NCBI GenBank assembly: GCA_030490835.1 | Contig: CM059975.1 | Coordinates: forward strand, 36,364,133 to 36,428,132 | Direction: 5' to 3' | Length of the DNA: 64,000 nucleotides | Source of the DNA: Annona cherimola | Lineage: Eukaryota > Streptophyta > Magnoliopsida > Magnoliales > Annonaceae | Shown here: positions 24,151-36,468 of the stretch, one piece after another | Numbering within the stretch: position 1 is the first letter of the stretch | How the letters are laid out: each line of letters opens with the position of its first letter | Program-made: the position numbers and the translations under genes | Notes under the pieces: generated by a model | Told to the model about the DNA's origin: nothing | The model's database searches: none | What the model saw: the letters and a program-made list of their open reading frames with translations, nothing else

Positions 24151-25101
24151 ATGGCTTCTAGCGTCCTTGTGCTTGGCCTCGCCCTCCTTTCCTTATTTTG
24201 TTCCCATACTTATGCTGCGGACCCTGGTCCCTTGCAGGACTTCTGTGTAGCCATTAACAAAAACTCACCAGGTTAGTATCCTCTCCCTATCAATGGTGAG
24301 GAAACTTCTGAAAAATGAAGCATGCAGTTAGACATGCAATAAAATTTTATCTAGCTATTTAAAGTTATTACGAGTTTTGCTATACGAAAAAGCTTATATT
24401 TAATATATGTTCTAACTGAAACGAAGTTGTTTATGTTATTATTTTAGCTGTTATATGATCATTCAAACGCATCCCAAAATATGTGTGGAGTTGGAGACAG
24501 AGTAACTAATTTAAAGTGTCTGTCTTAAATGCATGTAGTGTTTGTGAATGGGTTTACTTGCAAAGACCCAAATCAAGTTGTGGTCAATGATTTCTTCTTC
24601 ACGGGTTTGAACGTATCAGGGGACACAAGAAATGGGGTTGGGTCGAAGATCACCTTCGTGACTGTTAATGAGCTACCTGGACTCAACACGTTGGGAATCG
24701 CCATGGTCCGAATTGACTTCGCCCCATTCGGCGTAAATCCTCCTCACATTCACCCTCGTGCATCAGAGATCCTCACAGTCCTTGAGGGAACCCTCTTAGC
24801 TGGCTTTGTCACTTCCAACCCTGACCACCGCCTCATGTCCAAGATCCTTCACGCCGGTGATGTCTTCGCCTTCCCCCATGGCCTCATTCACTTCCAACAA
24901 AATATAGGCAAGGGAAACGCAGTCGCGCACGCAAGTTTTAATAGTCAATATCCAGGGGTCATTACAATAGCCAATGCTACCTTTGGTTCCAAGCCATCCA
25001 TCTCGGATGACATTCTGGCTAGGGCTTTTCAGGTAGAAAAGGAAATCGTTGATCTATTGAAGGCTCAGTACCAGGCTCAGTTCTGGGGATGCGTACAGTG
25101 A
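24151..25101 (+). CDS. Germin-like protein (cupin), two exons, intact
   Basis: Exons are 24151-24271 and 24539-25101, with GT...AG borders. The joined product is 227 residues, the usual germin-like length. Residues 1-22 form a signal peptide (cut expected after SHTYA), so the protein should be secreted to the cell wall. Cys32 and Cys48 fit the conserved N-terminal disulfide. Cupin box 1 is [10 protein letters not shown] (His110, His112, Glu117) and box 2 is [16 protein letters not shown] (His158): all four metal ligands are present. NVS at 65 and NAT near the C-terminus are possible glycosylation sites. Family members form Mn-binding hexamers with superoxide dismutase or, in true germins, oxalate oxidase activity; which applies here cannot be read from sequence. 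The start is favoured by ACCATGG context and the signal peptide. AATAAA occurs at 25130. A broken copy lies at 51783-52732. Confidence 0.92.
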
Positions 25102-25129
25102 TGGACTTGCAAGCAACTTTGTTTATCTA

Positions 25130-25135
25130 AATAAA
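25130..25135 (+). terminator. Likely polyadenylation signal of the germin-like gene
   Basis: AATAAA 29 bp after the stop codon; a second candidate, GAATAAAA, lies near 25276. Plant poly(A) signals are loose, so this is a candidate only. Confidence 0.45.
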
Positions 25136-25485
25136 GCAACATGCATCAGGAGGTTGCTATGTATTCACCATAAATGTGCGTAGCTAGTGATGGACTCGCA
25201 AATAGCTACCTGTTTAATATTAATTTGTTTTCTTGTCTTGCATGAATATGGGCACTTTCTAAAAGTAATGATATTTGAATAAAATTTCTTGAAGGATCTG
25301 AAAATCCTTAAATATTGCAGGCGATGCGGACACCACATATGCTGTGCTTCTCGTTTCCATCTCTTGCTAGGATAACCTTGTTGTAATGCAAACTTTATAC
25401 TAATATGTGCAACATTGTTACCAATGCAAGAAACATGTGTCAAATCACAATATATGAATTGGCTACTTTTGCGATTTTGTCAAAC

Positions 25486-25512
25486 AAAAAAAAAAAAAAA
25501 AAAAAAAAAAAA
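25486..25512. repeat. Poly-A tract, 27 bp
   Basis: Uninterrupted run of A; the same site in unit B (55621-55637) has 17. An ordinary mononucleotide repeat that has changed length between the copies. Confidence 0.9.
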
Positions 25513-25619
25513 CGGAGATTATATCTTCCCACTAATTTCAATCATGGATTTCAGAAGGAGAGAATCACTCTCACAAATGATCTATGAAAAGTTTAAATCT
25601 TTAAACTACAATTTACTGA

Positions 25620-26160
25620 ATAACTTGACATGGGTCTCAATCCAAGATGCGTCTGCCATCTCGTTCCACACCTAATTTTTAATAGCTAGCAGCTCCCCAT
25701 CCCAACCTTTGAGCACCGCCCCTAAACCACACAAATTCATCTTGCTGCAAATACCATCATCAACATCAAGCTTAACCTACCAAAAGGAAGAGGTTTCCAC
25801 GTAGCTTGAGATATCTTGACACCAAGATCCTTTTGCGGTAGCGAACGAGATGAATTGCATTGCTGAATATATTGTCAGCTCCAATTGTGATGGCTGCAAT
25901 GGATGTTACTACATCTCTAGCCCTACCTGTGTTTTGATAATACTATAGCGTCTAATCAGACATTAGAAACAGATCAAATGTAGTCTTTAAATCTGCCTTT
26001 GTGAACTCAAAAAATAAAACTATCAAATTGGCGCGATTCTTATGAGCAAGCAGCCTGACCAGTTGGTGATCAAAAGTCTCCTTCATTTTTTGACCCAACC
26101 ATATTAGGCGAACTAAATCTTCAACTTCATTGACACAGAATTCACACATAATGGCAATTG
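25620..26160 (-). pseudogene. Degenerate LINE ORF2 remnant (zinc finger plus RNase H-like), unit A
   Basis: Minus-strand readings give CEFCVNEVEDLVRLIW, resembling the zf-RVT finger of plant LINEs. Further downstream, in another frame, come VKLDVDDGICSKMNLCGLG and AVLKGWDGELLAIKN, resembling the start of the RNase H domain. Stops and frame changes separate them. Shared with unit B (55745-56265). Confidence 0.6.
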
Positions 26161-26375
26161 GATCTCTCTTTTATCCAAGTTGCGCTTTGAAGGATTCACA
26201 CATAATGACACAGAATTCACACATAATGGCAATCGGGAAATTTTAAAATAGAATTTCAAATCTAAAATATTTTTGTTATTTAACATATCTGTTTTATCAT
26301 ACTACCAAAAATAATTTTTTTAAAAACTTGTATCTTCTAAAAACAGCATCTTTTGAGAATGCTGATACGATTGGT

Positions 26376-26640
26376 TTTCATCTAAAGCTTTTTTCATCTA
26401 TATTTTATCCTATTTTTCAAGCATTTCTCCATATTTATCTACAATCATTTCTTTATAATTTTTCATGCAACTTTGCTATTGATTTTAACTTATTTTCTTT
26501 ACTCATTATCATTATCCTTATTATATTGTATCATTTTTCTTATTTCAAAAACTTGTTTACTAAATGTTTTTCTTCCAAAATTTTTATTAAATACTAAACA
26601 TAATAAATAACTATTGAAATTTTTTAAAAATATATAATAT
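26376..26640. mobile_element. Degenerate Tourist-like MITE, unit A
   Basis: Interior of the same family (CTTCCAAAATTTTTATTAAA, TATATTGTATCATTTTTCTT) without clear ends. Counterpart in B: about 56440-56700. Confidence 0.45.
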
Positions 26641-28225
26641 GAAAATGCCTCCGAAGCAGACTCACGTAACCTCTTCAAAATTTAAGATTTTAATCTTTGA
26701 TGAAAAATCTAATCCATTTGTGTTTAACATAATTCGTTTATCTATGAGATTAAGTTTCATCCCAGTCAAGTATGTTTATGTGCCACATTGGTTAGAAAAT
26801 GTATATATTCATATGTAAATTATTGAAAAATGTTATACTAAACATGTACGATGCTTCCATGTGACATATTGGCCAAAAAATATAATAATGATTTTTTTTT
26901 TTAAATGAGATCCTCAAAGATGACAAAAGTAGAAAGAATGCAGCAGTTTGTTTGCATGTTAGAGCAATTAATGATTGACCCTAAATCTCCAAACTGTACC
27001 ACGTCAGTATGGAATTAATCTCTATTATATACTGATGCTGGGGTCTTTTCTGTAAGCGTCTTTTATCACATTAACGTCATGTATTGCCTCAGCTGCAACA
27101 TAAAATAACCTTCCATTTGGATCCATTAATTAGTTTCTATATGTATATATATCAAGGAGGACAGTTAATCAAATGGATAAAATACTAAGCCCCAACAACC
27201 CATCATCAACGGAGGAATTAGGCATTGCTCCCCTGAATTTTTAGAAATTCAAGAAACTCACTTTAAAATTTTAAAAAAAATTAAAAATATAATTAATGTT
27301 CATATGGTTGCCCTTTTCATCGGAGTTTGCTCTCCCTCTCTAAAGGTCAGGACTCCGCCACTAAATTAGGGATTTTTGAAAAATAGACATCATATGTAAC
27401 TTTGCATGATACTTTGGATATGCGCATGGGAGTAACAGGCTCCATGGTTAATCGGTCTATTTTGAACTCTTTTGAAAATTCGAGGGTCTATTCTTCAAAT
27501 ATCCGAAAGCATATACATGCTGATTTACAACCCTGAAAAGTGCTTTAAGGTGTATTTTGCAAAACCCTTTACTGTTAATGTGCTAATTAATCTTTCTTCT
27601 TTCACGGCCCGATGTGCCATTGTGTGGACAACATCCACTCCAACAAATTAAATTTATCATATGCCGCCTTTTTGAAAAGCCAAATTAAAATTCCTATATT
27701 TTGGTTTCGAATCCAACTAAAGCTGCAATTTTATTAGTATTTTCAATCGAATTTTAACACCTATATTAAATATTATTTTAAACTAGATTTAAGGTAAAAA
27801 ATAATTATATTTAACCAAATGGTACTCCTTGAAAGCAATTAATTAAGTATTCTTAATTAAATAATTAGCTATGGCTAAACTATATCAAATGCAACCAAAT
27901 ATAGTTTTTTTTTTCCTTGAAGAGTAACCAAATATATAATATATGATATTTATGCAAATAGTTTGATGACCGCAGTCACCGCACTTATCAAGTAGATGGT
28001 CTCCAGGTCAAGAGGTAATTTGGGCGCATGGTGTGCGTTTCTCATTTATGTATGAAAATTATATTTTGATGGAAAAAATATGTTCGATTGAGTGATAATT
28101 TTGACATGAAGCTAGTGCATGTGTTACACGCACATATATAATGATCCAAGGGAAAATCTTCAATGCAACCAGTTGTAGAATGCAACAACTTCATTTTTTT
28201 AACTTCTAACTAATATAGATTGTGA
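26641..28225. other. Intergenic DNA, shared with unit B; includes a fold-back-family fragment
   Basis: 26650-26880 resembles the inner arm of the fold-back element (TTCAAAATTTAAGATTTTAA, AAGTATGTTTATGTGCCACA). The rest (to 28225) is collinear with 56990-58362 and shows no gene. A GGTTTCGAATCC motif near 27705 resembles a tRNA B box but has no tRNA around it. Confidence 0.45.
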
Positions 28226-29889
28226 TGAATTGTAATAACCTGACTTAGATGTGTTGACTTGACGTGTAATACTGTTGTGACACGTTGAATTTTTAACCAT
28301 TGAATTTTTACCATCTGATGTGTCAGCAAAAATAGATGAGGTAGCCGGATTGACTCATTGACTTTGACTTATTGACTCAGGTGGGTAAATATGATTTCAA
28401 GAAAAACGGGATCTCGAATATATTTATTTAAATTAATTTGCAATTTAAATTAACAAATTATTGAAATGCTAAGATGGTTAGAAATGTGGCAAGTAAATTT
28501 GAGATAGTGGGTTCGAGTTACAACTTGTAGAATTAAATAATTTTTCTTTTAGCAATTCATCTATGCGGGACCCACAAATAGATAAGATTTGGTTTTTAAA
28601 TTTTAAAATTTTAAATTTAAGTGTTAGAGAGAATAATGGGAGATTGCGATTAAATGGAAGGAGATGTGGGAGAAAAGAAAGGGTGAACGGAGTTTGGAAG
28701 GAAAAGGAAGAATTTGTTGCAGATTGAAAATGAGAAGGAAGCAAAATATTTTTTTCAGAAAATTCTTCCATGGGTTCTACAAAAAGGTAAGTGAAGAAAT
28801 AATTAAATATTTTTTTGAGCCACGTATATTACTTAGGTTATTTTGAAGATAATCTGTGGAAATTATTTGTTATATAGTTTCCCAATGATATGGCTAGTAA
28901 TAAGAAAATGATTGGACAAAATGATGATTGTGATGAAATATTATTCTTGACTTAGTAATTTTTGTCTATTAGAAATTCTATGGAATTTGGAAGTTTGCCG
29001 AGTATAGTTACATATTATATAATTTAATAGATTGTAGATTGTGTAAGGGATTGGCATAGTTTGAATTTATTGTGCTGTATATAAACTTTGCATTGATTAA
29101 ATGGATTATTTTGATAAGTTTAACTTAGTTTTATATCTACGACCGTTATTATATATATATATATATATGCATGGAACTTTCTCTGTTGGTGGAGTCTAAA
29201 ACCAACGGATGGATGTTATTTATATAACATTATATTATATATTTTTGATCATTGAAAGCTCTTGAACCATCATCACTTTTTACTAAATATATTATATACA
29301 TCGCCGATGGAAGTTTAAAACTTCGGGTGCTTATGCACAATTCAATGTTCTGTATATTTACGGAAGTTATAATCTTCAAAAACGGATAGTATATAATATA
29401 AAATATCTATATAAATTATTATAGAAGTTTAAAAACTACTGAAGCCAATTAATTATAATGGAGCATGTTACACTTATGGGCCGGATTGTTATATTATATG
29501 TATATTATAAATATATATTAGATAGCATTTTGAGGCTTTTAAGATTGATTGCATATAATTTTGTCTATGGTTAAATATTGCAGGAATGACATGTATAATA
29601 TTTTATATACATATCCTTTTATCATTTACATGGGATCTTATTATTTTTAAATCTAATTGGGTGAAATAAAAAGTTGTAGAAAGTATGTGAATACCTAGCA
29701 GATTAACATCATTGCTAGAGTATATGAACGAGATGATTTATTTTTGAATTTGAATAGAATTTTAAAATAAGTTGGAGTCACATTTCAATATTTATAAAAT
29801 TTATACTAAGATACAATAGCAACAGAGGGACGCTTTTGCTAGAGCCGTGGCGGTGTTCATCTAAATACATATTATATATAATATAAGTT

Positions 29890-30290
29890 GAGGGGTGATT
29901 CTATTAGCCCGGGCTAAGTAAATGGCCCACTTAGCCCACCTCAAAAAACTTATTTACAATAAATTTTTTTTACTTTTTTTTTCATGTACTTGTTTATCTA
30001 AGTGTATTTAACATATAGACCAAGTTTTACCATTTTTGAATATATTTATCTATTTTTTTGAGATTTTCAAACATCTATGTGTATATATGCATTTAAAATA
30101 CCTTTATTTTCAAAAATTTAAAAAAAATATATGCACGTTTCCAAAAATGGTAAAACTTGGTCTATATGTTAAATACACTTAGATAAACAAGTGTATAAAG
30201 AAAAAAACAAAAAAAAGTTGTTTTAAATATGTTTTTTGAGGTGGGCTAAGTAGGCCATTTACTTAGCTCGGGCTAATAGAATCACTCCTC
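29890..30290. mobile_element. Mutator-like MITE, 401 bp, copy 1
   Basis: The ends are GAGGGGTGATTCTATTAGCC and its complement, with the TIR extending about 60 bp (through CCCGGGCTAAGTAAATGGCC). The exact 9-bp duplication ATATAAGTT (29881-29889, 30291-30299) is the Mutator signature. Nested in the 4.8-kb LTR. Confidence 0.9.
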
Positions 30291-30344
30291 ATATAAGTTA
30301 TACATTTACAGTTGGAAGCTAGATTAGTCCCACGTATAATACTC

Positions 30345-30640
30345 GTGTGTATATATATATATATATATATATATTAATTTGATGTTGAAATCTCCAGGTA
30401 CTAGTAGTGGCTCTATTAGATATATAGATAATCTATATATATATATAGATATATAGATATATATATATAGATAATCTATATCTATATATAGATATATAGA
30501 TATATATATATAGATAATCTATATCTATATATAGATATATAGATATATATATATATAGATAATCTATATCTATATATAGATAATATATATATCTATATAT
30601 ATATAGATATATATATATATAGATATATATAGATATATAT
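30345..30640. repeat. Compound TA/GATA microsatellite
   Basis: A (TA)n run followed by repeated blocks of about 60 bp containing TAGATAATCTATATCTATAT and its near-palindromic partner. Continues as 31042-31112 beyond the second MITE, so that MITE inserted into the microsatellite. Confidence 0.85.
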
Positions 30641-31041
30641 GAGGAGTGATTCTATTAGCCCGGGCTAAGTAAATGGCCCACTTAGCCCACCTCAAAAAAC
30701 CTATTTACAATAAAAAAAATTTACTTTTTTTTTCATGTACTTGTTTATCTAAGTGCATTTAACATATAGACCAAGTTTTACCATTTTTGAATATGTTTAT
30801 CTATTTTTTTGAGATTTTCAAACATCTATGTGTATATATGCATTTAAAATACCCTTATTTTCAAAAATCTAAAAAAAATATATGCACATTTCCAAAAATG
30901 GTAAAACTTGGTCTATATGTTAAATACACTTAGATAAACAAGTGTATGAAGAAAAAAACAAAAAAAAGTTGTTTTAAATAGGTTTTTTGAGGTGGGCTAA
31001 GTGGGCTATTTACTTAGCCCGGGCTAATAGAATCACTCCTC
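30641..31041. mobile_element. Mutator-like MITE, 401 bp, copy 2
   Basis: Same family and exactly the same length as 29890-30290. The ends are GAGGAGTGATTCTATTAGCC and its complement, and the 9-bp duplication GATATATAT (30632-30640, 31042-31050) was made inside the microsatellite. Confidence 0.9.
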
Positions 31042-33284
31042 GATATATATATATATAGATATATCTATATATATATGTAGATATATATAGATATATATAT
31101 CTATATATATATATATTAAGGACGGTTAAAGCCCCTCGACCGGTGCCTTTCATTATAATATAATATATTATATTTGTTTCAACCCTCCAGGGCCGGTTCT
31201 CTATATTACAAGGTGTTATATATATATTTTTTGTTTTAAGAAACACCACAAAAATAGGTTATATGCTATGCAACGTGTGTGCGTATATATATTTTAATTG
31301 CAGCTTAAATCACTGTGTGTTGATTACATAAATATATTAAATGGATGGTGACCCGAATATATGGTTATCCATAAATGGACAGAAATTTCAGCCAATGTTG
31401 CATAAAAAAAATTACGTAATTAAACTTTTATTATTGGGATGAAACAAATACATTGGCTGTGCATGGAAACAACTCCTGAGCCAACCAAGGCCTTTGTATA
31501 TTCGAGCCGGAATGATTTCTTCTTAATAATATCTAATCCCATAAATTTATCTACCACTAAGAGAATACCCAAGCATAAATTTGAAATTAAAAAGAATTTT
31601 ATTTCCATTAAACCAATTCTGTTATGGTAGCATAATTAAACTTTGTATTGTAATTATATGTGACCATGAGAGAATCCCGTGTAACTCCATAAGGATATAT
31701 ATACATGTGGGAAATTTTTAGTTATGGAAGTCAAGGATGCCCATGAACGGTCCATTTTGGTTAGATAAAAAGATACGTATATCTTTAAATTAATATACGT
31801 TCATGAACTTTAGATCTCATACAAAAATCCTTTTTGGAGGTATGGTTATTTACGGGCAAACAAAATGTATCAATTATATTTTGCGTTAGCAATTATATAA
31901 TTAATTTATATAATAATAAATTAATTATTTGATATTCTTTGTGTTGACAATTATAAATTGTATGGATAGACATTTTGTTTGGCAAATATTAAATAGGGTA
32001 TGGTGGAGGATAAATTAAATTAGGATTGATATAGATGATGGATTAAGAGTTTATAATTACATTCCAATAAATTATTTGATTCTCTAATGAGATTCTTGGA
32101 ATAAGAAGAGTAAGATGTGATATAGTATTTATAAATTAAAATAAAGAGCATATTCAAAATTATTGAGAAATAAATGGAAATAGCAAGTTATGCTATGTAA
32201 ATTATTTGCGGTTGCTCATTTTGACATTTTGACTACTTGCTAGTTATGATGGAAGTTTTTCTTGAATTTATTTAATTAAATTTCAGTTAGTTGGTTTACC
32301 CAATTAAATGTGGATGACACATTATTTTAGTTGGTAAAATATTTAATTGGGTTGAGATAGTTGTTATGATGCTTAAGTGAGAATGGTGTGTGTAATGCAT
32401 CATGATTATTGCCAAGTGGAACGGAATTGCATATGTGCGATCCAAGGATATGTGTATTAGTTTTATTTATTTCCTTAATAGGTCCTATGCATGCTAGAAG
32501 ACTACTTTGGAATGTCCATTCGTGGACAGTGAATTATTACCTTAATGGGTTGTGGTATGTTCTTTTGTGGACTGTGTGTTGTGCCCTGTAAGGCTATGAG
32601 TTTGCTCTGTTATGAGCAGTGTTGATAACCTTACATATTGGATCAGTGGTTTATGCATTTCCTACGGTGTTTCTATGATGTTATACACTATTACATACGT
32701 GGTTTAATTCTAGCTTACTAAGTTATTTAACTCATTCCTAACAATTTAAATTTCCGCAGAGTCGGGACCATCTGGTCAATAGTATGGGTTAATGGGCTAA
32801 GACGGTGCAATAGAGACATTTTATTTTTATTTATTTATTTATATTTGTTGGCTTGTAATAAATTAATAAGAATTATTCCTATTAATTCAGTAGATATTTG
32901 TGATAAATTTTGGACATTATTGAATGAAGTACTAATTATTAAGTTCATTGAAGCATAACTGATCCGGGTTCGTCGCCCAATTAGAGTGGTCAACAACCCT
33001 AGGATTGGGTCATGACATGAATACTATTATTCGCTTGCATATAAAAAAAATAAATTGAAAATTTTTATAACGAATACTTTTTAAAATAGAATTATAAGTA
33101 AAATTTCAAATATACTCACACCCTTTATCTTTAATTTCAAATCTACCCACTGAGTATCAAATATTCCATATATACCCAATACGTAAACCAAAAATATGAA
33201 ATCTACCCAATTCTGTCTCAAGCCATTAGAGAAGGTTTTTGGGCTGGACAAAATTTTTTAAATGACGAAATTACCCAATTCTGG

Positions 33285-34120
33285 CCTTGGCACCCTCATC
33301 CCACCTCGGCGCAAGCATGTCGATCTGCATTTTAGCAGTATTTAGCCGTGCCCGAGGTCTGCTCATGGAAGAGCAGGAACGAGATCAACTCGTAGATCCC
33401 GAACGGCGAGTCGTGGAGGTACTCGAAGATGTCAAGGTTAAAGAGGCAGTAGGGTTTGAAGTCATTGACGCCGACCCCCAGCATTGGGCGAAATGCGAGC
33501 GTATCCAACCAGTTCTCAGGGATTCCATACACGAACTTGGTGCCGTAGAAGGACACATTGAAGTTGATCAACTATGGGTCGTACGGTCGGGTGTCGGTGT
33601 GGTTGCGGAACTTCTCCTTCCAATCCTCGCCATCCTTCTTCATGTGCGACTGCTCAAAATCGAACAACCCTTTGGCATTGAGCTAGACGACACACGCTCA
33701 GTCCGCGTTTCGCCGGACTTAGACCTCGAAGGGATCGTGACGGAGGACCACCTCATACGAGTTGGAGAGGTAGATGACAGAAGACGCACCGCTGTCATGG
33801 TCATTGACGATGGCGATGCGCCGGAGCCAGAGCTTGAGATTGGTAGACTCCTGGAAGATGATGTCAGGTACAACAAAGTGCTTCTTCAGGGGATGAAGCA
33901 TGGGATCCTCGTCAATTTTCAGGCGGAGAATGCCGCGTTGATAGGCAAAGATCCGCAAGAGTGGCAGCTTGCAGACTGGCTTTGCTTGCTGCTATTCGTC
34001 ATCTCTGGTGACCCTTTTGATGGCCCATGGGAGTAGTTTTCCAACGAGGTCACTGTCGTGGATGGCGACATCGAAGGCCACGAGGGAGTAGGATCGAGGC
34101 CTGTGGGTTGTCTCGCGAGG
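33285..34120 (-). pseudogene. Glucosidase II alpha subunit (GH31) gene fragment, copy B
   Basis: The minus strand, in several frames, matches the N-terminal part of endoplasmic reticulum glucosidase II alpha: LVAFDVAI-like start, AYQRGILRLKIDEDPMLHPL, then SSVIYLSNSYEVVLRHDPFE, FDFEQPH-like, SFYGTKFVYGIPE, FNLDIFEYLHDSPFGIYELI and finally LNAAEM. The full enzyme trims glucose from N-glycans during ER quality control; the GH31 catalytic half (with its WIDMNE-type motif) is absent. The stop before LINF is shared by all copies, so decay began before the duplications. The signal peptide found in copy C is deleted here. The 249-codon open frame on the opposite strand is antisense to this fragment and is not believed to be a gene. 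Confidence 0.82.
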
Positions 34121-34124
34121 AAAG

Positions 34125-36468
34125 TGCAACACCCCACCTTTTTGAGGTGTTAAAAATGAGGTCTACTATGTCAAATTTGAGAATAAAATCTACCAAGATT
34201 GAAATAAATATCAAGATACAAAATCATAAAACTTTTAACTTTTACATCTCAAGTTTACTCCTCATGGAGTCATAATACATATTTCGTGTCCATTATTAAT
34301 ATAAGTAAAGATTATATGAAAACTTCAACAACTCTAAACTTCTTTGTCTTTTGCTCTACTAGTTTCACCTTTTCTGCCATGTTGATGGTGGCTCTAGTTT
34401 AGAATTATATCTCTGTATTTCTACTGAAAACAAAACTATGTAAGCTAAAAGTTCAGTAAGTAAAAATATTTTTTTTACTAAATTCATTTTTACAATCGTT
34501 TTGATTTTTCAACAACAATGACAAAATCTATATTATCTTTTGTGTACAACAAACTGTAGTTAATGAAAAATTCAAAACATCTCAATACATGTGCACATAT
34601 ATGTCAAATTTTTTAAAAATCGTCCATTCACACTGTAGGTATTGTCATTTACTTGTGCTCGTGTGCAGTCATGTTACACATTGTGAGCCAATTCATCTTC
34701 TTTGGTAGTCCTGAGGTCACTACCCATGTACTACCATACTACTTTTATTACTTGGCAATCCCAATATGCATCATACTCATGCATGGATTAATGCATCACT
34801 TAAATTCACTACTTAATATGATTTTGAAAAAAATAATGCTCATATTTGAATAAACCAACTTGAAAGAAAATTTCAATTTAAACAAATAATCATAGTTCAT
34901 AGCAAATCACAATATTCAAATAACATTTTCAAAGTCATGATTTGATAAAAGTTTACTTACCTTTAAGTAGACTTTAAAACTCTTTTTTTTCCAATTTCTT
35001 GTAGTAACCTCAAGTCTCTTTTCCTAATTTTTATCATAATATGTTCATTATTTTACTCTGCTTTTCATAAATATTATTTAAAATTTTATTCATGACTTTC
35101 CCAAAATTTCTCATAATTTTAATCGGTCAAAATTTCTATTTTCTCCTATTTATTCTCATATTATTCTACTTTTAAATAACTTTATTTCTTATATATAAAA
35201 TAAATTTGGACTTGTATTTCTTTAAATACTTATTTTGAAATTTTCATATTTTTTTGTAAATTTTCATAATTTATTTATTTATTTTTAAAACATCACACAT
35301 TTTAAATAATTTCTTTTTTATAAAATATAAGTTTAAACCCATTTAAGCTTCTAAATATTGAATTTAATTTTATGGATATTTTTCATAATTTTCTATATTT
35401 TTTTCAAAATTTTTTGTATTTATTTTGATTATTTTTATTTTTTTCCCGCCTGTCGGCCGGCCGGTCACCAGCGTCGTCAACTGGCCGCCAGTGGCTATTT
35501 TCCAGTGGGCTAGACCTGTACTAGACCAGCACAGGCGGGTTGGGTCCTTTGCTTGGAAGTTGTGCAGGTTGCTTATGTGGGCTAGACTTTATTTCTGTGG
35601 GCTAGGCTTTATTTCTATAGGCTTGGGTTTTGTTTCTGTGGGCTTGGAGCTAGTAGACTTGCTTCTGGGTTTTATGGTTCACTGGCCTTTTCCAGATGGG
35701 CTTAGCCCACCAGTCCAAAACTCTTTTTTTTAATTTATTTCAATGATCCGTATTCACTGAATATAATTGCTTATATCCCTTAATGTAAATCACCGTTTGA
35801 TTTCAAACTTTAGGAGTAAGCTTATAAAATTATATTTTATAATCTAGATGGTCCATTTCTCAAAATTAAATATCATCAGATTTGTGTATTATCATTAAAA
35901 TACATATTCACCACTCTAAATCTTCAAAAAAAAGTACTATATCTAGAAATCATTAAGTCTGATCATTTTGAAATTTTGCAGGCCAGCTGCACATATGATT
36001 ATCTTATTATTGTACGGTCAAAATTTTCTGATTATGCCCAAAAGTATGTTTATTTTTTCATATAGCATTTTCTACCCTATATTTGATACTTCTCATAGAA
36101 ATAAGTGAAATTTCAACATCAAATATTTCAATAATACTCCTATGCTAATTAACTATGTTAAAAGTATTATGAACATATTATATCTGAGAAATAAGTTGCA
36201 TATATTGTAAAATTGATGAGATTAACCAAAAAATTGTTCTACTGAACTTACCTCCATAAAACTCTTTCTTCTTCCTTAGTCTCTACTATCTCCTGTGCAA
36301 TCTCGTAATCTCTCCTTCAATGGGTAAAACCCACCCACGTCTCCTCTTTTATACTAATGGTTTGCTAAACGGCTTAATTTCCGATCGTTACTTGCATGGC
36401 TCACCATTTCACCCGGCATTCACCTGTTACTGCATGGCCCACCATTTCTTGAAAACGTGGTCGTTACA
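34125..36468 (+). mobile_element. Solo LTR of the 2.4-kb family, inside Pack-MULE B
   Basis: Starts TGCAACACCCCACC and ends GTCGTTACA. Flanks GAAAG (left) and GGAAG (right) look like a worn 5-bp duplication of the GGAAG seen once in the uninterrupted copy C (about 59552). Same site as 3609-6113, so the insertion happened before the A/B duplication. No ORF. Confidence 0.85.

Larger units (their letters stand above)
2931..33017. repeat. Tandem segmental duplication, unit A
   Basis: From about 2931 the sequence runs collinear with unit B (33434 onward) through to the germin-like gene and its 3' flank. Both carry the same order of captured gene fragment, solo LTR, satellite, fold-back, second array, MITEs, gene scraps, germin-like gene and LINE remnant. 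The left end lacks about 400 bp present at the start of units B and C, so A is truncated on the left. Its extra length over B is explained almost entirely by private insertions (hAT, copia LTR, LINE and 4.8-kb LTR in A; two MITEs and one LTR in B). Confidence 0.9.
28231..33017. mobile_element. Large (4.8-kb) solo LTR, private to unit A
   Basis: It starts TGTAATAACCTGAC, ends GGGTCATGACA, and is flanked by the exact 5-bp duplication TGAAT (28226-28230, 33018-33022). Unit B-C has the empty site GTGTTGAATACTATT at about 58361. The end GGGTCATGACA resembles LTRs of Ty3/gypsy chromoviruses such as Tekay/Del; that assignment is inferred. No gag or pol is present and I saw no second LTR copy. Two nested MITEs and an AT microsatellite inflate its length; without them it is about 3.6 kb. 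Confidence 0.82.

Noticed and set aside
24529..24538. ATG at 24529 as start of the germin-like protein
   Set aside because: It lies in the intron just before the AG; the first exon at 24151 supplies the signal peptide and joins in frame.
25486..25512. Poly-A as the tail of a retrotransposed copy
   Set aside because: No target duplication, and the neighbouring LINE remnant is in the opposite orientation, so the A run is on the wrong side to be its tail.
27690..27720. Possible tRNA B box GGTTTCGAATCC (also at 57833)
   Set aside because: No A box, no cloverleaf, and one base too many for a B box.
33287..34036. Long plus-strand ORF as a protein-coding gene (also 2900-3276, 58664-59276)
   Set aside because: The opposite strand carries the recognised glucosidase II alpha fragment; the plus frames are its antisense shadow.
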